A stretch of 64,000 bases of DNA, taken from Streptomyces sp. CB01201. GTDB taxonomy: Bacteria; Actinomycetota; Actinomycetes; Streptomycetales; Streptomycetaceae. Positions within the stretch are counted from its first letter, which is position 1. Every line of letters starts with the position of its first letter. Of this stretch, positions 24,638 to 32,269 are shown piece after piece. The translations under genes were made by a program, and so were the position numbers. The notes below the pieces were generated by a model. That model saw only the letters and a list, made by a program, of their open reading frames with translations. It did not search any database and was not told where the DNA came from. Location of the stretch: assembly GCF_002803085.1 (NCBI RefSeq), contig NZ_NNBJ01000030.1, positions 1-64,000 of the forward strand. The letters are read 5' to 3'.

Positions 24638-24795
24638 TCTCGCCTACCGGTTAGCGGTGGGGGTCCCCCCTGGCCCTTAGGGCCTTGGGGGAGGGTTCGG
24701 AGCAGGAAGATCTCCTACGAGCGCCCATGACGGACGTCCGATTCACCCCAAGTTGGTGGTTCCCCGGTTCCCCGAAGGGGATTCGGCGCAGGCGC
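24638..24795 (-). ncRNA. c-di-AMP riboswitch (ydaO/yuaA type)
   Basis: On the minus strand, upstream of the M23 gene, the leader shows in order the conserved words GCCGAATCC, GGGGAACC, TTGGGGTGAATCGG, GTAGGAGATCTTCCTGCTC with CGAACCC, and AACCGGTAGGCGAG. These match the ydaO-class aptamer that binds two c-di-AMP molecules. The outer helix is followed by the GGAAAGGAGCG ribosome-site region only about 10-20 bases on. In this family high c-di-AMP turns expression off, so the hydrolase would be made when c-di-AMP is low. Whether control is by transcription or translation cannot be decided from sequence. Confidence 0.93.
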
Positions 24796-25083
24796 GCGGT
24801 GCCGCCGTGGCGGCGGCTGGGACGACCGCGCTGCGTTATCGAACGTTAATAGACAGCGGGGGCGGATTCCAAGCCGTTCCCACTGATCGTTAACGGCCAC
24901 GGCCTGGACTTAGTGTCCATCGCCAGGGCAAACCGGGCGACTTGACGGCCTCTCGGATTCGCTCGCGTCACACCCACTTTCTGACGGTGTGTCAATTGTT
25001 ATGCGCAGCGAGACCCTTCGGGCACCCACGGTGACAGCCCGCTCGGCCGTGCCGCGGACCCACTCGTGACCCGTCGCCGGGCC
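24796..25083. other. Promoter region of M23 leader, no gene
   Basis: This AT-richer stretch contains GTTAACGATC and CTATTAACGTTCGATAACG on the minus strand near 24840-24895, a plausible promoter for the riboswitch leader. The part near 25000-25083 is downstream of the minus-strand phosphatase gene. No ORF here looks coding. Confidence 0.45.
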
Positions 25084-26319
25084 TCACTTCACAATCCTGA
25101 CCGTGCGCCGGCGATCGGGCTGCCCCTCGGCCGGGCGACCCACCGCGAGCAGCGCCATGTCGTCGCTCGTGCCGCCGCCCGTATAGCGGCGTACGTCGTC
25201 GACGAGTGCGTCCAGGACCTCGTCCGGGCCCGGGAAGATCGCGCCGCGAAGACGGGTGGCGGGCTGATAGAAGACGCCCGCCTCGTCGCGCGCCTCGGAG
25301 AGCCCGTCCGTATAGAGCAGCAGCGTGGAACCGGGCGGGAAGGGGCGTACGTCCGAGCGGTCGGGCCACACCCCGAGGTCGGCCATGCCGAGCGGCAGCG
25401 CGGGCTCGCTCGGCACGAGCACGTCGAGGGTCCCGTCCTGGTGCAGCAGGAACGGCTCGGGGTGGCCCCGGTTCACCAGGCGTACGGTGCCGTCGCCGCG
25501 CGGGATCTCGGCGAGCAGCGCCGTGGTGAACCCCTCGACCGCGTCGAGCCGGTCGCGCCGGGTGCCCTCGCGGGCCAGCGCCCGCTCCAGGCGCTGGGTC
25601 ACCGCCTCCAGGGACGACTCCTGCTCGGCGGCCTCCCGGAACGCGCCGATCACCACGGCGACGGCCTCCACCGCCTGGAGGCCCTTGCCGCGTACGTCAC
25701 CGACGATGAGCCGGACCCCGTAAGGGGTGTCCTGCACGGCGAACAGGTCGCCGCCGATGAAGGCGTCCGCCTGCGCGGCCTCGTACCGCGCGGCGACATG
25801 GAGTCCGCCGATACGGGACGCGGGCGTGGGCAGCACGGCGCGCTGCGCGGTCTCCGAGATCACACGGGCGGAGGCGAGGCGCTCGCCGCTGCGGCGCAGG
25901 ATGCGGTTGATGAAGAGGGCGAGCGCGCCCACCGTGAGCACGGTGAACAGCTCGCTCGCGCCTTCGCCGAGGTTGGGCAGATCGTGTATGAACCAGAGCG
26001 CCACGACGGCGGCCACCGAGCAGGCGCCCACGGTGGCCGTGCCCCGGGCCGAGTAGAACGGCGCGGCGATGACCGGGGCACCCGCGAACAGCGCGGCCGC
26101 GGTCAGGTCCGGCGGGGTGGAGGCGTCGAAGACGAAGCCCACGACGACCAGTAGTACGGGTAGCGCCCGTACCAGGCGCCCTTCGCCCTCTGCTCGCTGC
26201 CGCACCCGTCCAGCCTGGCCCTTTTCGCCCCCGAAGGCGACTCGACGCACCCAGGCGGGTGCCAGGGGTCGGGGCCGGTCCGCTACGCCCACCCCCTGTG
26301 ACCGGACACTGACAGCCAC
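25084..26319 (-). CDS. Membrane-bound PP2C (SpoIIE-type) phosphatase
   Basis: Up to 411 residues. Three or four membrane helices lie near residues 50-140 (ALPVLLVVVGFVFDA, ALFAGAPVIAAPFY, VGACSVAAVVALWFI, FTVLTVGALALFIN). The cytosolic SpoIIE-type PP2C domain spans about 165-395, with metal motifs GGDLFAV, GDVRGKG, YTDGLSE and TSDDMALLA. It would dephosphorylate anti-sigma antagonists in response to a membrane or envelope cue. The GTG at 26319 is the longest start; GTG 26205 (VRQRAEGEG) is a credible alternative just before the first helix. It lacks the HATPase module of the other PP2C protein in this window. Confidence 0.88.
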   Translation of the reverse strand: MAVSVRSQGVGVADRPRPLAPAWVRRVAFGGEKGQAGRVRQRAEGEGRLVRALPVLLVVVGFVFDASTPPDLTAAALFAGAPVIAAPFYSARGTATVGACSVAAVVALWFIHDLPNLGEGASELFTVLTVGALALFINRILRRSGERLASARVISETAQRAVLPTPASRIGGLHVAARYEAAQADAFIGGDLFAVQDTPYGVRLIVGDVRGKGLQAVEAVAVVIGAFREAAEQESSLEAVTQRLERALAREGTRRDRLDAVEGFTTALLAEIPRGDGTVRLVNRGHPEPFLLHQDGTLDVLVPSEPALPLGMADLGVWPDRSDVRPFPPGSTLLLYTDGLSEARDEAGVFYQPATRLRGAIFPGPDEVLDALVDDVRRYTGGGTSDDMALLAVGRPAEGQPDRRRTVRIVK

Positions 26320-26361
26320 ACCACGCCCCTGACAGCCACCGGATCAACGCCGTCCGCCGAG

Positions 26362-26691
26362 TCAGTGCCGACGACAGCGGTGCGGGCCCGGGCGTCCCCG
26401 GGCACAGCTCCCCCGGGTGTGGCGATGGTTGGCGGCCCGCTCGGGCACACAGGGCAGCTCGACCCAGCCGCCCCGGTTCAGCCGGCATCCGTGCGTCGGA
26501 GCCGAAACCCCGGCGACCGGCACGACCCGGGCCGGTACGGGCGGCCCGCCCGACTCCGCGCACCCGCCGAGCCCGAGCAGGCAGACCGCGACGAGCACCA
26601 GCGCACCCGGCGCCCCTCGCGGAGCCCGCGCCCACCAGCCACTCCTCGCACGCCCACCCACTCGCACCCCGCTCACCCACCCACCACTCAC
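26362..26691 (-). CDS. Putative small lipoprotein
   Basis: A 109-residue ORF with a twin-basic N-region (RSGWWARAPRG), a hydrophobic stretch (ALVLVAVCLLGL) and a lipobox LGGC, which would be cut before Cys and lipidated. The mature part has four further Cys residues in a short Pro- and Gly-rich sequence (THGCRLNRGGWVELPCVPE). No family is recognised. It sits between the PP2C and TipA-like genes, same strand. The GC-rich context could fake such an ORF, but the signal features are hard to explain by chance. Confidence 0.5.
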   Translation of the reverse strand: MSGGWVSGVRVGGRARSGWWARAPRGAPGALVLVAVCLLGLGGCAESGGPPVPARVVPVAGVSAPTHGCRLNRGGWVELPCVPERAANHRHTRGSCARGRPGPHRCRRH

Positions 26692-26742
26692 TCACGCGCA
26701 CGCGCTCACTCGCCCACTCGCTTACTCAAGGCGAGCGCGAGA

Positions 26743-27540
26743 CTACCCTCCGCGAACACCGTCGTCGGCCGGGTCGCCCCCATCCGCATCGGTGAGATGC
26801 CGCTCGGCGTACACGGTCAGGGCGTCCCGCACGAACACGGCCGTACCTGCGCCGTGTTGGTCGTAATTGGCGCCGAAGCGGGGGTCGTCGACATACATCT
26901 GCCCGAGCCCGATGACATACGAGCGCCCGACACCCGTGGTGGTGGACAGCCAGGCGACATGGCGTCGGGCGATGCCCTGCGCGAGGTCGCCGTCGGCGGC
27001 GGCGCCCGCGCCGTGCGCCCGCCCCCAGTCCCGGGCGATGTCCTCGTGCTCCTTCAGGAAGCCCTTGCGCTGCGCCTCGGTGAGCGAACGCCACCAGCGG
27101 TCGCCCTTCTCGTAGGCGTCCCGCCCCCAGCGCCGGCTCACTTCCTCCTCGTACTGGGTGTGGTCGAAGCCGTCGAACACTTCCTCGGCCATGAGTTCCT
27201 CTCCCCTCTCGGTCTTGTGCAGGGTGGTCCGCACGGACGCGATCTGCCGCGCGATGCGCTCACGCTCCTGTTCGAGCAGGCGCAGATGAGTGCGCAGGGC
27301 GGCCGCCGGATCACGTTCGCCCTCCAGGAGCTCGCCGATCACCGGCAGCGAGAGCCCCAGCTCACGCAGGAGCAGGATCCGCTGGAGCCGGACCAGGGCG
27401 TCCTGGTCGTAGTAGCGGTAGCCGTTGGTCCCGATGCGGCTGGGCGCGAGCAGGCCGAGATCCCCGTAATGCCTGAGGGTGCGGCTCGTCGTTCCGGCCT
27501 TCTTGGCGATCTCCTGGATCGACCACTCCTTGCCGTTCAC
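26743..27540 (-). CDS. MerR family regulator, TipA-like
   Basis: A 265-residue protein. The N-terminal winged HTH of the MerR family (about 3-70: SIQEIAKKAGTTSRTLRHYGDLGLL, NGYRYY) is followed by a dimerising coiled coil (about 75-115). A C-terminal TipAS domain follows (about 140-250; YEKGDRWWRSL, MYVDDPRFGANYDQHG, AVFVRDALTVYAERHL). TipAL proteins bind thiopeptide antibiotics through this domain and activate their own promoter. GTG 27540 is chosen because a MerR-type promoter with a 19-base spacer ends just upstream, giving a leaderless mRNA; the frame stays open further upstream. It is next to the tRNA-fMet gene on the same strand. Confidence 0.93.
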   Translation of the reverse strand: MNGKEWSIQEIAKKAGTTSRTLRHYGDLGLLAPSRIGTNGYRYYDQDALVRLQRILLLRELGLSLPVIGELLEGERDPAAALRTHLRLLEQERERIARQIASVRTTLHKTERGEELMAEEVFDGFDHTQYEEEVSRRWGRDAYEKGDRWWRSLTEAQRKGFLKEHEDIARDWGRAHGAGAAADGDLAQGIARRHVAWLSTTTGVGRSYVIGLGQMYVDDPRFGANYDQHGAGTAVFVRDALTVYAERHLTDADGGDPADDGVRGG

Positions 27541-27547
27541 ATCGACC

Positions 27548-27579
27548 AAGCTAGATCTTGACGTTGCGTAAAGGTCAAG
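27548..27579 (-). promoter_or_regulatory. MerR-type promoter and operator of tipA-like gene
   Basis: CTTGAC and GTCAAG arms (27557-27579, 11-base gap) form the operator. On the minus strand TTGACC is the -35 and TAGCTT the -10, separated by 19 bases, the over-long spacer that MerR proteins untwist when activated. Transcription would start about at the GTG codon. Confidence 0.85.
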
Positions 27580-27612
27580 GCGCGTTGCGCCGCCCCGGCG
27601 ACCGGGGAACGC

Positions 27613-27652
27613 GAAGAGGCCCGGCACTTGGTGACAAGTGCCGGGCCTCTTC
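27613..27652 (-). terminator. Hairpin terminator after tRNA-fMet
   Basis: Perfect 18-bp arms beginning GAAGAGGCCCGGCACTTG surround a GTGA loop. It lies just downstream of the minus-strand tRNA and upstream of the MerR promoter, so it should isolate the two units. Confidence 0.9.
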
Positions 27653-27658
27653 GTTCAG

Positions 27659-27732
27659 TAGCGGGGACAGGATTTGAACCTGCGACCTCTGGGTTATGAG
27701 CCCAGCGAGCTACCGAGCTGCTCCACCCCGCG
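27659..27732 (-). tRNA. tRNA-fMet (CAT), initiator
   Basis: The minus strand folds into a complete cloverleaf with anticodon CAT. Initiator hallmarks are the unpaired first acceptor position (C1 opposite U72) and three G-C pairs at the base of the anticodon stem (GGG/CCC). CCA is not encoded. A strong terminator follows. Confidence 0.96.
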
Positions 27733-27794
27733 TCGGTAAACACAACTGTACGCCATCGGGAGGGGTGCCTCGAACCATTTACGGCGGCGCCCCT

Positions 27795-27885
27795 TCGAGG
27801 GCGGGCCGGCCGGGGCCGATCGAGGCCGGCCGGGGCTGGTCGGGGCCGGCCGGAGCTGGCCGGGGCCGGCCGGGGCTGGTCGGTT
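27795..27885. repeat. GC-rich about 20-bp tandem repeat
   Basis: Blocks around GGCCGGCCGGGGCTGGTCGG repeat about four times with small changes just before the HAD gene. The unit contains the palindrome GGCCGGCC, so the array could fold or slip easily. Confidence 0.75.
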
Positions 27886-27901
27886 GGCTATCGTCCGACG
27901 G

Positions 27902-28429
27902 GTGACCACCCCCGCAGCCTCTCCCTCTCCCCCTCGGCGCCCACTGCTCTTCCTCGACGTGGACGGCCCGCTGATCCCGTTCGGCCGCCCGGAGGGGTAC
28001 CCGACGTACCCGGGCGGCGACACCACCAACCCGCTCCTCGCCCGGCTGAACCCGGCGTACGGGCCCCGGTTCACGGCGCTCGCGCGCGACTGCGACCTGG
28101 TGTGGGCGACGACGTGGATGCACGACGCGAACGAATGCGTCGCCCCCCGCCTCGGCCTGCCCGAGCTGCCGGTGCTGCCCTGCCCGGAGGAGCGCGCGGA
28201 GGACGAGGCCGAGCGGAACGGCCTGCACTGGAAAACCCCGGCCCTGGTCGCGTACGCGGCCGGGCGCCCCTTCGCCTGGCTGGACGACGAGATCAGCGAC
28301 CCGGACCGGGCCTGGATCACCGCCCACACTCGGGCCCCGGTGCTGTTCCACCGGGTCGACCCGCGCGAGGGGCTGACGGAGGCGGACCTCGGGGTGGTGG
28401 AGGGGTGGGTGCGGTCCACCATCGCGTAG
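27902..28429 (+). CDS. HAD-fold protein
   Basis: A 175-residue single-domain protein of the HAD superfamily. Motif I is LLFLDVDGPLIPFG (nucleophile Asp and DxD); a motif II-like segment is LVWATTWMHDAN, and the C-terminal acidic motif is FAWLDDEISDPDRAW. The small size and the W-x-T-x-W sequence recall the HAD domain of 'Swiss army knife' RNA-repair proteins, from memory. It probably acts on a phosphate ester; the substrate is unknown. GTG 27902 has no ribosome site, but TATCGT lies 8 bases upstream, consistent with a leaderless mRNA. It is the first plus-strand gene after tRNA-fMet. Confidence 0.72.
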   Translation: MTTPAASPSPPRRPLLFLDVDGPLIPFGRPEGYPTYPGGDTTNPLLARLNPAYGPRFTALARDCDLVWATTWMHDANECVAPRLGLPELPVLPCPEERAEDEAERNGLHWKTPALVAYAAGRPFAWLDDEISDPDRAWITAHTRAPVLFHRVDPREGLTEADLGVVEGWVRSTIA

Positions 28430-28546
28430 GCATGCCCACCACCGGACCTCCAGCGGATCCCCTGGCATCGCAAACGCCACAATCCGCCATCAACTGCCTG
28501 ACAGAAAAGGCTCTTTCAGGCAGGACTCCCTGCGCACCATCACGCC

Positions 28547-28729
28547 ATGCCCACTGAACCAGTCTCGGCCGCCGCCCAGCCTCTCCCCGCTCCGGCCGGC
28601 GCCACCTACGTTCCGCTCGCCGAACGGATGGCGGCCCGGCTCGCCGGCGAGGGCTCGCCCGTCGTCGACCGGGTCACGGCCGCCAGCGACACCGCCCCGT
28701 CCGCCTCGGCGTTCCAGTCGGCCCTGTAG
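28547..28729 (+). CDS. Hypothetical small protein
   Basis: A 60-residue ORF rich in Ala and Pro (MPTEPVSAAAQPLPAP, ERMAARLAGEGSPVVDRV). No family, signal or ribosome site is evident. An imperfect hairpin (TGCCTGA to TCAGGCA near 28495-28522) lies just upstream. Composition resembles coding sequence, but support is weak. The surrounding gaps 28430-28546 and 28730-28926 show nothing else. Confidence 0.3.
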   Translation: MPTEPVSAAAQPLPAPAGATYVPLAERMAARLAGEGSPVVDRVTAASDTAPSASAFQSAL

Positions 28730-28926
28730 CTCCCAGCGTGCGCCCCCTGCCTTACCCCCGCCCTGCCCTGCCTTGCCCGACGAGGCTGCTGACCACGACA
28801 GGTGAAAACGACACAGGTACCAGCGCATACGTGCTCAACTACCTTATGAGCCTTGTGATTTGACATATCTGCCGGTTAGCCTCACCCGGCTGGCCTCACC
28901 TTTCAGCAGAGTGACGGGGCGAAACC

Positions 28927-29448
28927 ATGGTCGATGCGCCGACGGGCAGCGGCGGGGACGGCAAGTGGCTGATAGGGGCCGTCGGCACAGCGCTGGCTGT
29001 CGCCGCCTTCTTCGGCATACACAACTTCTCGGAGCTCAAGGACTGGGTCAACGGCACCACCCACACCGTCAGCACATCGCAGCCGATACCCTCCGCCTCA
29101 CCGAAGGGCAGCTGCTCCACCACGTTGTTGTACTGCGGCACAGCGCACTTCTCTCAGGTAGGGCCTCCTCAGTTCGAGGGCCCCTGCAACAGCGTGAGCA
29201 ACGGCGGATGCCCCGTGTCCCGCGTAGTCACCAACATCGGCACCGAAACCGGCGGGGCAACGGTGAACTTTCTCCTCGACAAGCAGGGCGACACCTCCGC
29301 GTCCGAGTCGGCTGGAAGCGTCGGAAGCTGCACGGCCATCGTCCCCTCGACCCCCAAGGGTGGATCGGTGACCGCCAGGTGCACCATCAACGCCTCGTAC
29401 CAGGGCAGCGTCTCGCTACGCAGCACCGTCAACAATCCCACTGGTTGA
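28927..29448 (+). CDS. Hypothetical membrane-anchored secreted protein
   Basis: A 173-residue protein with one N-terminal helix at about residues 14-32 (WLIGAVGTALAVAAFFGIH) and a Ser/Thr-rich exported domain with eight or so Cys (SCSTTLLYCGTAHF, CNSVSNGGCPV, SCTAIVPSTPKGGSVTARCTI). The spacing of Cys suggests disulfides outside the cell. No family is recognised. ATG 28927 follows GACGGGGCG. Just after its stop, ACTGGTTGACC is duplicated in tandem (about 29439-29462). Confidence 0.6.
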   Translation: MVDAPTGSGGDGKWLIGAVGTALAVAAFFGIHNFSELKDWVNGTTHTVSTSQPIPSASPKGSCSTTLLYCGTAHFSQVGPPQFEGPCNSVSNGGCPVSRVVTNIGTETGGATVNFLLDKQGDTSASESAGSVGSCTAIVPSTPKGGSVTARCTINASYQGSVSLRSTVNNPTG

Positions 29449-29733
29449 CCACTGGTTGACCACCTGGCCGGACTCCCCGACCAGTGGCCCACCTCCGCGT
29501 TTGCAGGGCACCCACGCCCACGGTGGCTATCCCGTCACCGTCCGCCGGGACCGGCACCATCAACTGGGCAACCCTCCTCGTCGATCGGAGCCACGCCGCG
29601 ACCCGCCCCGTGGTGCTGAAGGCCGGCGACCACATCGAGACGTCCGTCCACACCGACGCGGCCCCCGCCGACGCTCCTGCGGCGCACAGCATGGCGTCGC
29701 CGATCCGGCAGGTGACCGCGTAGCCATTGCTCG

Positions 29734-29931
29734 TCATGGGCCACTGCTGGCGGCTCCTCCCAGGAGGCCCAGTGCGGTGAGAATGGTGACGCAGAGGGTC
29801 ATCACCAGGATGAATGCGCCGCCGCCGTAGAGCACTGAAGCCGCGATACCCGAACCAGCCGCATAGCTCAGCACGCCGGCCACACCCGCTATGAGGGTGG
29901 AGGAGACCAGAGCCAGAAGGAGGAGGAGCAC
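29734..29931 (-). CDS. Small two-helix membrane protein
   Basis: A 65-residue protein with two hydrophobic helices (LLLLLALVSSTLIAGVAGVL and ILVMTLCVTILTALGLLG) joined by a short Gly/Tyr loop. Similar small proteins of unknown role occur in many Streptomyces genomes, from memory. It begins only 11 bp from the divergent neighbour, so the promoters must overlap or lie within coding sequence. The start (GTG 29931) lacks a clear ribosome site. Confidence 0.5.
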   Translation of the reverse strand: MLLLLLALVSSTLIAGVAGVLSYAAGSGIAASVLYGGGAFILVMTLCVTILTALGLLGGAASSGP

Positions 29932-29942
29932 CTGCGCGGCGA

Positions 29943-30644
29943 ATGGGGACCGTGCGCCGTGCCCGCTCGACGGATCTCGTCGAGCTACGCCGCCGCCTCG
30001 ATGACGCCCTCGCCACCGCCCGCACCTTTCGCTACCCCGACCTCACCGACGACGCCAACGCACGCCGCCGGACCGAGATGGCAGCCAACGCCCGCAAGCA
30101 GGCCGCCGCCGACCTCGACAAGATCGAGCGCGAGACCAACACCGCCGCCGACAAGGTCCGCGCCTACGCCGACCGCACCGCCGCCCCCGCACCGCGCGAG
30201 GCTGCCGAGCAACTGCTCGCCGAGACTCGCCAGGCCCGTGCATGGGACCGCGCCCGCGCCCTGCTCGATGCCGGCCGCAGCACCATGGACGTGATCAGCG
30301 GCGCCGACCTCGACACCCTGTACGCGCTGCGCGCCGAGCTGCCGACTTACCTCGCCGCCCAGCGCACCAAGCCTGAAGGCATGGCGGGCATGGACTAGAC
30401 CGAGACCGACCCCGCCCCCCCCATGCTGCGCACCCTCGACCGCGCCCTCGTCGACCGCCTGCCCAAGGACCAGGGCGCCGCGCTGCGCATCCGCCTCGAC
30501 CTCGACCAGGCCGAGCCCGGCCTGCGCGAAACCCTCGCCGGGCTCCGCCGCGCCGTCAACGGCACCGCCGACCCCAGCGACGGACTGCGCTCCGCCATCG
30601 CCGCCCGCTTCGCCGACCAGCAGGCCACGGCGCGTGCGACCTAA
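29943..30644 (+). pseudogene. Hypothetical protein gene interrupted by an in-frame amber codon
   Basis: Two ORFs (29943-30398 and 30423-30644) lie in the same frame, separated only by one TAG at 30396-30398 and eight sense codons. Read through, they give a protein of about 233 residues. It is rich in Arg/Ala helices (ARRRTEMAANARKQAAADL, RETLAGLRRAVNG) and predicted to be coiled coil. The broken codon follows Asp in GMAGMD, and a single G-to-A change in TGG (Trp) would produce it. A perfect terminator 8 bases after the second stop supports one ancestral unit. No function is recognised. It could be a true nonsense allele, two short proteins, or a sequencing error. Confidence 0.6.
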
Positions 30645-30651
30645 AGCGCTG

Positions 30652-30684
30652 AAGCCGCTTCCCCTCGTACCGGGGAAGCGGCTT
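30652..30684 (+). terminator. Hairpin terminator
   Basis: Perfect 13-bp arms AAGCCGCTTCCCC / GGGGAAGCGGCTT with a 7-base loop lie 7 bases after the stop at 30644. It also faces the end of the minus-strand gene at 30691, so it probably serves both. Confidence 0.88.
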
Positions 30685-30690
30685 TCGAAC

Positions 30691-30993
30691 TCAGCGCGGG
30701 GGAGCCAGGGCCCTGATCATGGAGAGTGCCTGTCGCCCGGTCTTCTGACTGTTCGTGTGGGCCGGCGGAACCAGGATGCCGATCAACCAGATCAGACCCA
30801 GATACAGGCACAGGACCGTCAAGGGAAGCGCGATGGCGACGAGCCGAACCGCGTCAAGAACCATGGGAGTTGTTCCCACCGAAGCGGTATCCGGAAGCGG
30901 TGACGGTGCCCCTGCCGTGCCATGCGCACTGCCGGCAAGTAGCCCGTCGAGCGGCCCCTGGGTTGACCTCGGAGGCTCGCTGGGTACTGTCAT
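30691..30993 (-). CDS. Hypothetical membrane protein
   Basis: A 100-residue protein with a disordered Pro/Ser/Gly-rich N-terminal half and a long hydrophobic hairpin or helix (VRLVAIALPLTVLCLYLGLIWLIGILV), then a short basic tail. No family is recognised. ATG 30993 has GAAAGG about 7 bases upstream; the frame is open about 110 bases further upstream but without a ribosome site. Confidence 0.55.
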   Translation of the reverse strand: MTVPSEPPRSTQGPLDGLLAGSAHGTAGAPSPLPDTASVGTTPMVLDAVRLVAIALPLTVLCLYLGLIWLIGILVPPAHTNSQKTGRQALSMIRALAPPR

Positions 30994-31027
30994 GTTCGAC
31001 CTTTCTCTATCCCTGAGTTGGTCCAGG

Positions 31028-31064
31028 ACGGCTCCCGCGCCAACGGGGGCCGTCTTCTTTTTCG
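31028..31064 (+). terminator. Terminator-like hairpin on the plus strand without an upstream gene
   Basis: ACGGCTCCCG / CGGGGGCCGT arms (one mismatch) with a CGCCAA loop are followed by CTTCTTTTTCG, a clear U-run for rightward transcription. It lies just upstream of a minus-strand gene; no rightward gene ends here. Confidence 0.6.
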
Positions 31065-31375
31065 TTGACGGCCATGCGTCCCATGGGATAGATCGTGGCA
31101 CCACTTTCGAGGTCCACCAATCTGGTTATCCACAGGGCTTGTGCACACCTCCCTCAACTCTGTGGAGAGCTAGGGATTTTCTGTGGATGAGACGGTGGAA
31201 ACACCTGTGGGGTAAGAGACTTGGGTAGCCCGAGCAAGCTCCTAACCTGCACATTCCTTCAATCCGGCCTGTGGGCAGAAGAAATCCTCAAACAGTGGAG
31301 AGATTTCTACCTGGCTACCTCCTTGCGGCAGCACATGTAACACTCACAACGGCCATCAGGGAATTACATCGCGAA
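31065..31375. other. AT-richer gap with DnaA-box-like cluster, no gene
   Basis: No ORF is credible. TTATCCACA, a perfect DnaA box, is at 31126-31134. TGTGGAGAG, TGTGGATGA and TGTGGGGTA follow on the plus strand within about 80 bp, so there are four TGTGGA-like words of mixed orientation. The base composition drops from the local average. Confidence 0.5.
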
Positions 31376-32260
31376 CTAGAGCCAAGTCGTGGTCAATGCA
31401 CGATGGTTCGCCCAAGCCCGTGCAGAAGTAATCAGGGCGCCCCGGTGCGGGAGCGGATCGGCTTTCTCTCGGCTCTCCCACACAGCGAGCAGGGCGTGCG
31501 CGAAGGTGCTCACCGCGTCCGGCAGCGCGTTCCTGTACGCCGGGACTCGGCAAGCAAGGGCCTCGGCCTGCTGGGGAGTGTGGCCAGCGTGGATGAGGCG
31601 CGGCACGGTGAACGCGGTGTCGGCCCAGTCAGGGCCGGGGCAGGCGAGGGCCCAGTCGACGAGCCGGAATCCGTTGGGGGTGGCCAGCATGTTGAGCGGC
31701 GACATGTCGGTGTGCACGAGCGCCCGGCCGTCGATGTGGAGCGCCCGGCCGTCCGGGATGAGTGCGCCCCACCGAACAGGGAGCGGCTTCTTACCGACAT
31801 CCCCGGGCCAGGCCGCCGCCGACATGACGTCAAGCGCGTCGACCAGCGGCGCGAGGTCAGCGGACCCGGGGGCGAGGTCCGGGTGACGTCCGGGCACGTA
31901 CTCGTACCCGATGAGCAGCCATCCGCCCGCCTCGGCCTGCCACAGAAGCCGAGGGGCGAGGGGCGCGCGCTCGGTCACTCGTGCTTCGGTCCGGTACACC
32001 CATGCCGAGGCGTCGTCGTCTCGGGTGCCCTTGACGAACACGGGCCCTGACGCGGTGCGCAGGGTGCAGGCCAGGTGCGACATCACACCCTTGTCGGCGC
32101 TCTCCGCCGCCTCAACTGTCCCCGTGTACGCCTCAACCGCGCGCCGTGCTGCGGGCGGAAGTTCCTGCCACGGTGTGCGCTCCACCCGCGTCTCTCCTCG
32201 TACGGAACGGAAGCCGGCCCCCGGCTCGGCCACAGCGTGGCACAAGTCGGGGGCCGGCAC
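31376..32260 (-). CDS. APH-family phosphotransferase
   Basis: Up to 294 residues with the aminoglycoside-phosphotransferase/choline-kinase fold. There is an ATP-binding Lys in GPVFVKGTRDDD, a hinge LLIGYEYVPGRHPDL, the catalytic loop HTDMSPLNML (matching H-x-D-x-x-x-x-N), and the metal-binding segment FRLVDWALACPGPDWAD. It transfers phosphate to a hydroxyl of a small molecule, which may be an antibiotic, a sugar or a metabolite; resistance is not implied. The ATG start may be too early; GTG near VRGETRVERTPWQ is a good alternative. It sits with the GRDP-like and XRE genes on the minus strand. Confidence 0.85.
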   Translation of the reverse strand: MPAPDLCHAVAEPGAGFRSVRGETRVERTPWQELPPAARRAVEAYTGTVEAAESADKGVMSHLACTLRTASGPVFVKGTRDDDASAWVYRTEARVTERAPLAPRLLWQAEAGGWLLIGYEYVPGRHPDLAPGSADLAPLVDALDVMSAAAWPGDVGKKPLPVRWGALIPDGRALHIDGRALVHTDMSPLNMLATPNGFRLVDWALACPGPDWADTAFTVPRLIHAGHTPQQAEALACRVPAYRNALPDAVSTFAHALLAVWESREKADPLPHRGALITSARAWANHRALTTTWL

Positions 32261-32269
32261 AGCGGACTG

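Noticed and set aside
29484..29723. 79-codon plus-strand ORF after the secreted protein gene
   Set aside because: No ribosome site, no recognisable feature, and low-complexity composition; not enough to call a gene.
31376..32260. Antibiotic resistance gene
   Set aside because: Only the APH fold is visible; substrate cannot be inferred, so it is listed as a phosphotransferase.
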